Part shown: one piece after another, positions 26,911 through 33,188 of the stretch
How the letters are laid out: every line of letters starts with the position of its first letter
Position numbering within the stretch: position 1 is the stretch's first letter
Source: Tenericutes bacterium MO-XQ
GTDB lineage: Bacteria; Bacillota_I; Bacilli_A; Acholeplasmatales; Acholeplasmataceae
Length of the DNA stretch: 64,000 nt
Assembly (NCBI GenBank): GCA_002838185.1
Contig: CP017948.1
Location: 1,116,001-1,180,000, forward strand
Reading direction: 5' to 3'
Program-made: the position numbers and the translations under genes
Notes under the pieces: model-generated
Database searches by the model: none
What the model was told of the DNA's origin: nothing
What the model saw: the letters and a program-made list of their open reading frames with translations, nothing else

Positions 26911-27396
26911 ATGACGCATTATGAAATCCCCTGGTCATTTTATTTTCAAGTGAATCATGACACAAAAATGGTAAAACTCCATTTATCTGAATATTTTCAA
27001 AAAAAAGAAGGCTTATCAAATCGTTATTATGTGCTTAGTTTTGATGATGTAAGTAATTTTTTACATAAATACGATCATAGGAAACTTGATTATTTTTTTG
27101 AAAAGAATATGAAAGAGACATTTGACATGTTGATCAGGATAAAGAATTTTAATAAGAAAAAAGGATATATTAAAACACATGCACTTTGTTATATTAAAGA
27201 TCAAATGATGCATGGTTTAAGTATTGACTATTTAGACGTTATTGAAGCCAAAAAAAAGCTAGATCACTTCGTGTCAAATAGTGAGATTAGTATTGAACTC
27301 AATTACCAAATACCTACCATGTATCATACAGATATAAAGCTTGAAGCCCTTAAAGAACACCTGTATCACTTAATGGATCGAGAGTATACGATTTAA
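26911..27396 (+). CDS. Uncharacterised protein, possibly a stand-alone PAS-like domain
   Basis: This 161-residue soluble protein has no membrane segment. The order of elements (W-S-F-Y-F-Q-V-N, then L-S-F-D-D-V-S-N-F-L-H-K-Y-D-H-R-K-L, then a beta-rich region to about residue 115) resembles a PAS_3-type sensor fold, where H-x-D-x-R commonly follows the helical connector. The resemblance is weak. It starts at ATG 26911 with AAAGGG 7-10 bases upstream, preferred over TTG 26908. It is neither a histidine kinase nor a phosphatase by any motif I can see. It sits beside an orphan response regulator and behind a repeat likely bound by it, so it may be a partner or target. Confidence 0.6.
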   Translation: MTHYEIPWSFYFQVNHDTKMVKLHLSEYFQKKEGLSNRYYVLSFDDVSNFLHKYDHRKLDYFFEKNMKETFDMLIRIKNFNKKKGYIKTHALCYIKDQMMHGLSIDYLDVIEAKKKLDHFVSNSEISIELNYQIPTMYHTDIKLEALKEHLYHLMDREYTI

Positions 27397-27403
27397 TAAA
27401 TTC

Positions 27404-27446
27404 TTAAGAAAATCATCATATTATGTTAAGGAAATATCTTTATAAT
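27404..27446 (+). promoter_or_regulatory. Promoter with TTAAG repeats two helical turns apart
   Basis: TTAAGAAAAT (27404-27413) and TTAAGGAAAT (27426-27435) are 22 bp apart, and TATAAT follows at 27441-27446. The repeats match those before 26911, suggesting control by the same regulator. Confidence 0.5.
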
Positions 27447-27452
27447 GTAAAT

Positions 27453-27470
27453 GTATCAACTATTTGATAC
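27453..27470 (+). promoter_or_regulatory. Palindrome in the 5' leader of the secreted protein gene
   Basis: GTATCAA, loop CTAT, TTGATAC: a perfect 7-bp inverted repeat at about the predicted +1. It could be an operator or a leader hairpin; AGAAAGAG, the ribosome binding site, follows it. Confidence 0.5.
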
Positions 27471-27485
27471 AGAAAGAGTGATGAT

Positions 27486-27803
27486 ATGAAGAAAATCATC
27501 GTTATATTAGCAGTCATACTTTCAGCAATGATGTTCACCTTAGAAGTATCAAAACTACATGCAAACCCAGTTGAACTTAAGATGTTAGAATTTGTAACAT
27601 ATGATCAAGATGTGGTCTTTAGAGACTATTTTGAACCAGGTACAGATTTATCAGATTTAGAAATTCCTGACGCACCTTTAAAAGATGGTTATATCTTTGT
27701 TGGTTGGAGTGTTGAAATTCCAGAAGAGATGCCTAATTATCATGTAAGAATTGAAGCACAATACATGAGATCAGAATTTGTTGTGCATGAACGTATTGGT
27801 TAA
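27486..27803 (+). CDS. Small secreted protein with InlB-type B repeat
   Basis: This 105-residue protein has an N-terminal hydrophobic signal (about 1-26, V-S-K-L-H-A-N at the likely cleavage site, no lipobox cysteine) and one short domain. The pattern A-P-L-K-D-G-Y-I-F-V-G-W-S near residues 65-77 and R-I-E-A-Q-Y near 90-95 matches the Listeria-Bacteroides (InlB B) repeat, a beta-grasp fold found in surface proteins. A single repeat in so small a protein is unusual. It is a separate transcription unit with its own regulated-looking promoter and a strong terminator. Confidence 0.7.
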   Translation: MKKIIVILAVILSAMMFTLEVSKLHANPVELKMLEFVTYDQDVVFRDYFEPGTDLSDLEIPDAPLKDGYIFVGWSVEIPEEMPNYHVRIEAQYMRSEFVVHERIG

Positions 27804-27829
27804 TTTAATTTAATAAAATTTGACTATAA

Positions 27830-27861
27830 AACTAGAACTGACCCTTGTTCTAGTTTTTTTT
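27830..27861 (+). terminator. Terminator of the small secreted protein gene
   Basis: AACTAGAAC (27830-27838) and GTTCTAGTT (27847-27855) form a perfect 9-bp stem ending in a T run to 27861. Confidence 0.9.
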
Positions 27862-27890
27862 GTTATAATTAGAGATAAAGAGGTAATTGT

Positions 27891-28187
27891 ATGGAAAAAA
27901 AGAAACTCACTCAACTTGAGCATATTGGTATATGGATTATTTACTTTATTACAACACTTTATATATTTTCTTTGATGGTCACTTTTTCTAGAGTAGGCTT
28001 TTTAGAAATTGAGGAGCTTTTGTTGCTAATAGTTGCTATAACAAGTTTTGTTTTAACATTACTTTATCATTTGAATATAATTAAAAATTATTTACTTGTC
28101 GGTATTTTAGGTATATTTACGGGAATCATAATTGGTGGTGTTTTTATCCTCGTTGGACACCAGCCTGATATCGAAGATGATGAATAA
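27891..28187 (+). CDS. Small membrane protein, three predicted helices
   Basis: The 98-residue product is hydrophobic with segments at about 12-34, 40-60 and 66-90, and ends in an acidic tail. AAAGAGG precedes the ATG and TATAAT lies at 27864-27869. I do not recognise a family. It is convergent with the tRNA gene downstream. Confidence 0.65.
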   Translation: MEKKKLTQLEHIGIWIIYFITTLYIFSLMVTFSRVGFLEIEELLLLIVAITSFVLTLLYHLNIIKNYLLVGILGIFTGIIIGGVFILVGHQPDIEDDE

Positions 28188-28216
28188 AAAAAACAACCAG
28201 CAATTTGCTAGTTGTT
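28186..28216 (-). terminator. Terminator of the tRNA-Lys gene
   Basis: Read on the minus strand, AACAAC pairs with GTTGTT around an inner AGCA/TGCT stem and is followed by eight T (plus-strand A run 28186-28193). It abuts the stop codon of the convergent small membrane protein gene. Confidence 0.75.
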
Positions 28217-28226
28217 AAATGTTATT

Positions 28227-28302
28227 TGGTACCCCCTGTAGGGCTCGAACCTACGACCCACTGATTAAGAGTCAGTTGCTCTACCAACTGAGCTAAGAGG
28301 GC
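28227..28302 (-). tRNA. tRNA-Lys (anticodon CTT)
   Basis: On the minus strand a full cloverleaf can be folded. The acceptor is GCCCTCT with AGGGGGT, the D arm GCTCAGTTGGTAGAGC, the anticodon stem ACTGA/TCAGT with loop CTCTTAA (anticodon CTT), and the T arm GTAGG-TTCGAGC-CCTAC. The CCA end is encoded. It reads AAG lysine codons. It has its own promoter and terminator. Confidence 0.95.
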
Positions 28303-28323
28303 ATCAATTAATCATGCTTTTAT

Positions 28324-28351
28324 ATTATAGCATAAACACATAAAAAATCAA
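28324..28351 (-). promoter_or_regulatory. Promoter of tRNA-Lys
   Basis: On the minus strand: -35 TTGATT (28346-28351), 16-bp spacer, -10 TATAAT (28324-28329), about 22 bases before the tRNA 5' end. Confidence 0.7.
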
Positions 28352-28420
28352 ATATTTTTTAACTAAACTTATACAAAAACATAAGCAAAATATAGCATTA
28401 AAATAAATCCAAACATTATT

Positions 28421-28443
28421 ATCGGGCTCTGGTCCGATTTTTT
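28421..28443 (+). terminator. Orphan terminator-like hairpin before the Nudix gene
   Basis: ATCGGG, loop CTCTGG, TCCGAT with six T. There is no plus-strand gene immediately before it, so it may insulate the following promoter (TATAAT at about 28454) from read-through. Apart from the tRNA, its promoter and this hairpin, I see nothing in 28188-28496. Confidence 0.5.
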
Positions 28444-28496
28444 CATAAAATATGGTATAATTTTCTATAGATTAACCCAAAGGAGACTCACATTAT

Positions 28497-28994
28497 ATGT
28501 TTAAATATACACTCGCATTTTTGCTTCATAAAAATAAAGCACTTGTCATTAATAGAAATAAGTCTCCATGGATGGGATCATGGAATGGACTCGGTGGAAA
28601 GATTAAACAAGGAGAAACGCCTTTGGTATCCGTTCATAGAGAAGTTCTAGAAGAAACAGGATTAAATTTAGATATTGAAAAATTTATTTTTAAAGGATGC
28701 GTCACATGGAATGTCTTTACTGCTGATGGTCAAGGTTTATATATTTATATTTATCATTTAGATGATGATTTCATCTTTAATACACCAATCAAAGTGGAAG
28801 AAGGTATATTGGATTTTAAAGATATTTCTTGGTTATCAAACTATGATAACGAAGGGGTTGCGAAAAATATCCCTTATTTTTTAGATAAAGTCATCAATGA
28901 TCCTAAGACATATGAGTTCGAATGTATTTTTGATAAAAAATTATTAATAAAAGTTAATGTGAAAGAGGGAACACCATGCCTGAACTTATCATAG
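28497..28994 (+). CDS. Nudix hydrolase, MutT/8-oxo-dGTPase type
   Basis: This 165-residue cytoplasmic protein removes pyrophosphate from nucleotides or related compounds. The full Nudix box is present at about residues 34-56: G, five residues, E, seven residues, then R-E-V-L-E-E-T-G-L. N-W-N-G-L-G-G-K style residues before it (W-N-G-L-G-G-K) are common in MutT/MTH1-like enzymes that sanitise oxidised purine nucleotides. The substrate is inferred. AAAGGAG precedes the ATG. It overlaps the next gene by 19 bases and heads a run of tightly packed genes. Confidence 0.88.
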   Translation: MFKYTLAFLLHKNKALVINRNKSPWMGSWNGLGGKIKQGETPLVSVHREVLEETGLNLDIEKFIFKGCVTWNVFTADGQGLYIYIYHLDDDFIFNTPIKVEEGILDFKDISWLSNYDNEGVAKNIPYFLDKVINDPKTYEFECIFDKKLLIKVNVKEGTPCLNLS

Positions 28995-29431
28995 GTGCAG
29001 TGCTTGTCATTGCGATATCAGTTTTGTTTATATTAAATAACAAGCAAACTCAAAAAACTAAAGAAGATGCGATCAATATACTTAAATCATATGGAACTAT
29101 TACATCAAAAGATGGAAAAATATGGTTTGAAAAAAACCAAGAGACTTATGAAATTTTATTTTACAAGATTCAAAAACATCATGAATTAACCATCAATAGT
29201 AAATATATTTGGGAAATTCATAAATCAAGTGGGAACTTACTCATTAATCAGAATGGTTTTTTAGTTGGTGATCATAAAAAGTTAGTGATTATATATCCGT
29301 TAGAGTCTAAGATTAAAAGATTCATTAATGAGAACGAAATGGTGTTTATTGATGAATCTGATGAATTTTACAATATGAGACTTATCAGACTAACTGAGTT
29401 AGATAACTTTTTAAAAGAGGGCCATCTATGA
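28976..29431 (+). CDS. Single-pass membrane protein of unknown function
   Basis: The 151-residue protein has one N-terminal helix (about 3-22) and a soluble domain of about 120 residues with alternating beta strands and several W-x-x-H-K and Y-E-I-L-F-Y motifs. I recognise no family. It overlaps the Nudix gene by 19 bases and the phosphoesterase gene by 4, so it is co-translated with both. Confidence 0.7.
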   Translation: MPELIIGAVLVIAISVLFILNNKQTQKTKEDAINILKSYGTITSKDGKIWFEKNQETYEILFYKIQKHHELTINSKYIWEIHKSSGNLLINQNGFLVGDHKKLVIIYPLESKIKRFINENEMVFIDESDEFYNMRLIRLTELDNFLKEGHL

Positions 29432-30372
29432 AAAAGATATTTGGTTTTTTGTTATTGCTCTTTTTATCATTAACTTTATTTGCATGTGCAAATGACGAGA
29501 TTATTTGGACGGATAATGAGTCTTTAGTTCTAGAAGTTGATAGTGAGACCATAAAAATTTTGCAAGTTACTGATTTACATCTTGCGTATGGCATATCAAA
29601 TAGAGATCAAATGACTTATGACTTAATCAAAAATCTAGCTTCAGCTGATGATTATGATTTGATTGTTGTGACTGGAGATATCACGATGAGTCCTCAAGCA
29701 TCTATGTTATATGGTCAATTTGTAACTTTTATGGAAAGTTTGAAAACACCATGGACACTAGTTTTTGGTAATCATGACACTGATTTTCATGAATATAAAG
29801 ATTTAGTTAAACATTTTGATGATACTGAGTATTTATATTACAAAAATGGACCACAATTAGAAGATGGTGGTGTAGGTAATTTCAAAATTGATTTTAAATA
29901 TAATGATGATATTATATATCATGCTTATTTCTTAGATACGAAAGCAGAAAGAGACGTCTATACTGAAGAAGAAGGCGAATATGAATACTTATCATTAGCT
30001 CAAGTACAATGGTATGAAGATTTAGTTCAACAAGACTTAAAAAAATCGACAGTTTTTATGCATATACCTTTAAGACAATATATGGATCCAGTGAATTATA
30101 CTGGTGTATTTTTAGAAGATAAAGTTTATGCTCAAGGTGTTGATACAGGTTTTTTTGATGAAATGGTTACCTATGGATTATCTCATGCAGTTTTTGTTGG
30201 ACATGACCATTTAAACGATTTTTCATTTTTGAAAGATGATATTTTACTTGCTTATGGAAGAATATCTGGGTATACAGCTTATGGATATCTAGAACGCGGT
30301 GGAAGACACATTGAAATTACAAATGAAGTATTAACAACCTATGTAATTTTAGAAAGTGAGGTATCATCATGA
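29428..30372 (+). CDS. Calcineurin-like phosphoesterase lipoprotein
   Basis: This 314-residue protein has a signal peptide with lipobox L-F-A-C (C20), so the enzyme sits outside the membrane. All metallophosphoesterase motifs are visible in order: V-T-D-L-H near residue 50, T-G-D-I near 87, F-G-N-H-D near 113, M-H-I-P near 211, and V-G-H-D-H near 257. These give a two-metal centre like purple acid phosphatase-type or DNA-repair-exonuclease-like enzymes. Substrate is unknown; extracellular phosphate or nucleotide scavenging is plausible. It overlaps both neighbours by 4 bases. Confidence 0.85.
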   Translation: MKKIFGFLLLLFLSLTLFACANDEIIWTDNESLVLEVDSETIKILQVTDLHLAYGISNRDQMTYDLIKNLASADDYDLIVVTGDITMSPQASMLYGQFVTFMESLKTPWTLVFGNHDTDFHEYKDLVKHFDDTEYLYYKNGPQLEDGGVGNFKIDFKYNDDIIYHAYFLDTKAERDVYTEEEGEYEYLSLAQVQWYEDLVQQDLKKSTVFMHIPLRQYMDPVNYTGVFLEDKVYAQGVDTGFFDEMVTYGLSHAVFVGHDHLNDFSFLKDDILLAYGRISGYTAYGYLERGGRHIEITNEVLTTYVILESEVSS

Positions 30373-30521
30373 AATTAAGATTAAAAGATCGTATTTTAGT
30401 GATGTTACAATCATTTTTCTTATGTGTTTTAGGGTTGTTTTTTACCGGATCTTTCTTATGGTTTATCCTTTTGCTCATCCCGCTTACTTATGTAATCATA
30501 GGAGGTAAAAAACATGTTTGA
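30369..30521 (+). CDS. Very small membrane protein (50 residues)
   Basis: A short frame starts at ATG 30369 (ATGA overlap with the phosphoesterase stop) and ends at TGA 30521, 8 bases inside the next gene. The product has a basic N-terminus (K-L-R-L-K-D-R) and one or two hydrophobic stretches (about 9-45). Its overlaps on both sides are the main evidence that it is real; a length of 50 makes it easy to miss in automated annotation. Confidence 0.6.
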   Translation: MKLRLKDRILVMLQSFFLCVLGLFFTGSFLWFILLLIPLTYVIIGGKKHV

Positions 30522-30804
30522 TATCATGATTTTTGTCTTAATTAATGCCTTTTGGTTCACTTTGATTATAGGAACTACAACATTATTTATTCTAAGAACT
30601 ATATATGCTTATCAAGGAGATTTTTCTTTAAATGAAAAACTAATGATTATGTTTATACCACTATCTTTAGGGTATTACAAATATAATCAAAACAAAAATA
30701 TGTTTAGCCTAATCTATAGGATATTAGTGATTGTATTCTTTGTTACAGGCTTTATCGCATTTATTTATATTGCTTATACAGAATTGGAGCTTATGTTATT
30801 ATGA
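30514..30804 (+). CDS. Small membrane protein, two to three helices
   Basis: The 96-residue product has hydrophobic segments at about 4-26, 42-55 and 66-92 with a polar middle (Y-K-Y-N-Q-N-K-N). GGAGG lies before the ATG inside the preceding small gene. The stop overlaps the thioesterase start by 4 bases. Family unknown; it may form a pair with the 50-residue protein. Confidence 0.65.
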   Translation: MFDIMIFVLINAFWFTLIIGTTTLFILRTIYAYQGDFSLNEKLMIMFIPLSLGYYKYNQNKNMFSLIYRILVIVFFVTGFIAFIYIAYTELELMLL

Positions 30805-31349
30805 ATTTTAAAGTATTAAGAAAACAAAATAATTCAGAGATGTGTTTTGTCTGTGGTATTCATAACGATGCTGGATTAAACACTTCTTACTATGAACTCG
30901 AAAAAGAACGCCTTATCGGTGTTTTTAAAGGTCATGAACTTCATCAATCTTATCCAATGCGTATGCATGGTGGTATTATTGCAGCACTTTTAGATGAAAC
31001 GATTGGTAGAGCGATTCAAATTCATGATGAAGATATCTGGGGTGTAACAGTAGATTTAAATATTAGATATCAAAAACCTGTACCTCTAGATCAAACACTT
31101 TATGCAGTTGGTTATATCACAAATATCAAATCAAGAATGTTTGAAGGAGAAGGTTATATTTGTGATGAGAACAAAGTCATTTTAGCTACTGCAAAAGCAA
31201 AATATTTTATTAAACATGTCAATGAAATTGTTGACAATTTAGACTTTGTAAAGGAGCAATGGATATACGTTGAGGATCAAGAAGATTCAAAACATTATCC
31301 TTCGATTTACCAAAATGAGTATATTAGACGTAGAAGGCATTCAGTTTAG
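30801..31349 (+). CDS. Hotdog-fold thioesterase, PaaI/4HBT-like
   Basis: The 182-residue protein carries the hotdog core H-G-G-I-I-A-A-L-L-D-E-T-I-G near residues 55-68, where the Asp/Glu after the glycines is the usual catalytic acid, followed by V-T-V-D-L-N-I-R-Y-Q-K-P-V-P. Such enzymes hydrolyse acyl-CoA or acyl-ACP thioesters. An N-terminal C-F-V-C-G-I pair near residues 15-20 is shared by a subgroup of PaaI-like proteins. It overlaps the ABC-F gene by 35 bases. Confidence 0.82.
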   Translation: MNFKVLRKQNNSEMCFVCGIHNDAGLNTSYYELEKERLIGVFKGHELHQSYPMRMHGGIIAALLDETIGRAIQIHDEDIWGVTVDLNIRYQKPVPLDQTLYAVGYITNIKSRMFEGEGYICDENKVILATAKAKYFIKHVNEIVDNLDFVKEQWIYVEDQEDSKHYPSIYQNEYIRRRRHSV

Positions 31350-32859
31350 CTACAGTGGAGAAGAACTTTATCAAAAAGCATCCATGCGCCTATTTGAAGG
31401 TGAACATGCTGTATTGGTAGGACCAAATGGTACTGGAAAATCTACGTTTTTAAAACTTTTAGACAAAAGGATTAAACCAGATGCTGGTAGCATCACTTGG
31501 ATGCCAAATAAAAAAATTGGTTATTTGGACCAATATGCAAAAATAAATCCAAATATTTTAGTTAAGACGTATTTATATGACGTTTTTTTACCGCTTTTCG
31601 AAAAAGAAAAAGAAATGGAAAGACTCTATCATTCAATTGCCCATGAACCAGAAGAAAAGCATGAAAAAATTTTGCATTGGGCAGCTGATCTTCAAGAACA
31701 ACTCTTAGATTCTGATTTTTATCAAATCAAATCATTAGTTGGAAATATCATCCACGGATTGGGTCTTCAAATGGACATATTAGAAGAACCGATCAAACAT
31801 CTATCTGGTGGGATGAGAGCTAAAATTATTTTAGGCAAACTTTTATTAGAAGATGCTGATGTTCTTTTATTAGATGAACCAACAAACTTTTTAGATGTAA
31901 GACATATCGAATGGCTTTCTAAATTTTTAAATAATTATCAAAAAGCATTTATTGTTGTCTCTCACCACGAAGAATTCTTAATGGAGATTGCCCAAACAGT
32001 ATTCGCACTTGAAAATGGACAGATATCAAGATATAAAGGGGATTATCTTTTCTATTTATCAGAAAGAGAACTTAGACTCAAACAACAAGAAAAAGCATTT
32101 ACGAATCAACAAAAATTCATCAAAAAAACTGAAGAGTTTATTCAAAAAAATATTGTTAGAGCAACCACAACCAAACGTGCTCAAAGTAGACGAAAGATGT
32201 TAGAGAAAATTGAACGCATCAAGCCACCACAAAAAGATAAAAAATATCATTTTCATTTTCCAATGTCAAAATCTACAGGTAAAGATGTATTCACATCAGT
32301 TGATTTGGAAATCGGATATGGAGAACCTCTACTTGAACCTCTTTCAATGGCTATTTTAAGAGAAGAAAAAGTTGCGATCACAGGTAAAAATGGTGTTGGT
32401 AAATCTACTTTCATCAAAACAATATTAGACATTGTTCCAAAATTAGGTGGCTCGTATCACTGGATTGATACAGCACAAATCGCATATTTTGCTCAAGATT
32501 TAAAATTTGAAGATGGACTTACACCATTTCAGTACATTCATCATGAATATCAGCACTTCACCAAAAAAGATGTGATGAGCTTATTAGGAAATCATGGTAT
32601 TGATTACGATATGGCGACTAGATCTCTAAATACTCTATCTGGTGGAGAACAAACAAAAGTAAGACTTGCAAGACTTAGACATCAAAAAGGAAATGTTTTA
32701 ATCTTAGATGAACCTACTAACCATCTTGATGTTCAAGCAAAAGAAGCATTGAAAGATGCATTAATTAACTATCAGGGTACTTTGATTTTAGTATCACATG
32801 AAAAAGAATTTTATCAAGATATATGTGATTATGAAATTACATTATATGAACCAGAGTAA
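31315..32859 (+). CDS. ABC-F family ATPase
   Basis: The 514-residue cytoplasmic protein has two ATP-binding domains and no membrane segment. The first has Walker A G-P-N-G-T-G-K-S-T, signature L-S-G-G-M and Walker B L-L-L-D-E-P-T-N. A basic linker follows (about 245-300), and the second domain has G-K-N-G-V-G-K-S-T, L-S-G-G-E and L-I-L-D-E-P-T-N-H-L-D. This is the ABC-F plan of ribosome-associated translation factors or antibiotic-protection proteins. The start at 31315 gives the usual N-terminus (M-S-I-L-D-V-E-G); an earlier TTG at 31270 has a plausible RBS but adds 15 unusual residues. It is not the missing sugar ATPase. Confidence 0.9.
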   Translation: MSILDVEGIQFSYSGEELYQKASMRLFEGEHAVLVGPNGTGKSTFLKLLDKRIKPDAGSITWMPNKKIGYLDQYAKINPNILVKTYLYDVFLPLFEKEKEMERLYHSIAHEPEEKHEKILHWAADLQEQLLDSDFYQIKSLVGNIIHGLGLQMDILEEPIKHLSGGMRAKIILGKLLLEDADVLLLDEPTNFLDVRHIEWLSKFLNNYQKAFIVVSHHEEFLMEIAQTVFALENGQISRYKGDYLFYLSERELRLKQQEKAFTNQQKFIKKTEEFIQKNIVRATTTKRAQSRRKMLEKIERIKPPQKDKKYHFHFPMSKSTGKDVFTSVDLEIGYGEPLLEPLSMAILREEKVAITGKNGVGKSTFIKTILDIVPKLGGSYHWIDTAQIAYFAQDLKFEDGLTPFQYIHHEYQHFTKKDVMSLLGNHGIDYDMATRSLNTLSGGEQTKVRLARLRHQKGNVLILDEPTNHLDVQAKEALKDALINYQGTLILVSHEKEFYQDICDYEITLYEPE

Positions 32860-32885
32860 AATGAGTGATTGATTCACTCATTTTT
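32860..32885 (+). terminator. Terminator after the ABC-F gene
   Basis: AATGAGTGA (32860-32868), loop TTGAT, TCACTCATT (32874-32882), then T. Confidence 0.8.
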
Positions 32886-32886
32886 C

Positions 32887-32915
32887 TTTACATAAGGCAA
32901 CAATCATGATAAAAT
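32887..32915 (+). promoter_or_regulatory. Promoter of the copper operon
   Basis: -35 TTTACA (32887-32892), 17-bp spacer, -10 TAAAAT (32910-32915). The palindromic operator starts 8 bases later and covers the expected +1. Confidence 0.75.
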
Positions 32916-32923
32916 AAAAATGA

Positions 32924-32943
32924 ACCCCCCTATATAGGGGGGT
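32924..32943 (+). promoter_or_regulatory. CsoR operator
   Basis: ACCCCCCTATATAGGGGGGT is a perfect 20-bp palindrome of the G/C-tract kind bound by CsoR-family copper sensors. csoR is the last gene of the operon it controls, so autorepression relieved by Cu(I) is expected. Confidence 0.88.
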
Positions 32944-32972
32944 AAACTATGAAAAAGAAAGAAGGGTTTTTT

Positions 32973-33188
32973 ATGAAAACTGTAGAATATGTAGTAACTG
33001 GTATGACTTGTGGAGGTTGTGCAAGTAGTGTAAGAAGAGTTGTATCTAGAAATAAAGGTGTCTCTGATATGGAAGTAGAAAATATGGAAAACAGAGTTGT
33101 TGTAACATATGATGAATCTCAACTAGATGACCAAACGATTATTGATCAAATCAATCGTTTAGGATTTAAAGCTGCTGTTAAACAATGA
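32973..33188 (+). CDS. copZ: Copper chaperone CopZ
   Basis: This 71-residue heavy-metal-associated domain carries G-M-T-C-G-G-C-A-S, the M-x-C-x-x-C copper loop. It carries Cu(I) in the cytoplasm and hands it to CopA. ATG 32973 is preferred because AGAAGGG lies 6-7 bases upstream and the length then matches CopZ; an in-frame ATG at 32949 would add 8 Lys-rich residues. It overlaps copA by 4 bases. Confidence 0.9.
   Translation: MKTVEYVVTGMTCGGCASSVRRVVSRNKGVSDMEVENMENRVVVTYDESQLDDQTIIDQINRLGFKAAVKQ

Noticed and set aside
26911-27396. Histidine kinase partner for the response regulator
   Set aside because: There is no H-box, no ATP-binding N, G1 or G2 motif and no membrane segment.
28421-28443. 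Riboswitch or leader attenuator for the Nudix gene
   Set aside because: The hairpin lies upstream of the probable TATAAT promoter of the gene, so it is outside its transcript.
31315-32859. ABC-F gene as the missing ATPase for the sugar transporter
   Set aside because: It has two fused nucleotide-binding domains with the ABC-F linker and lacks the MalK-type C-terminal domain.
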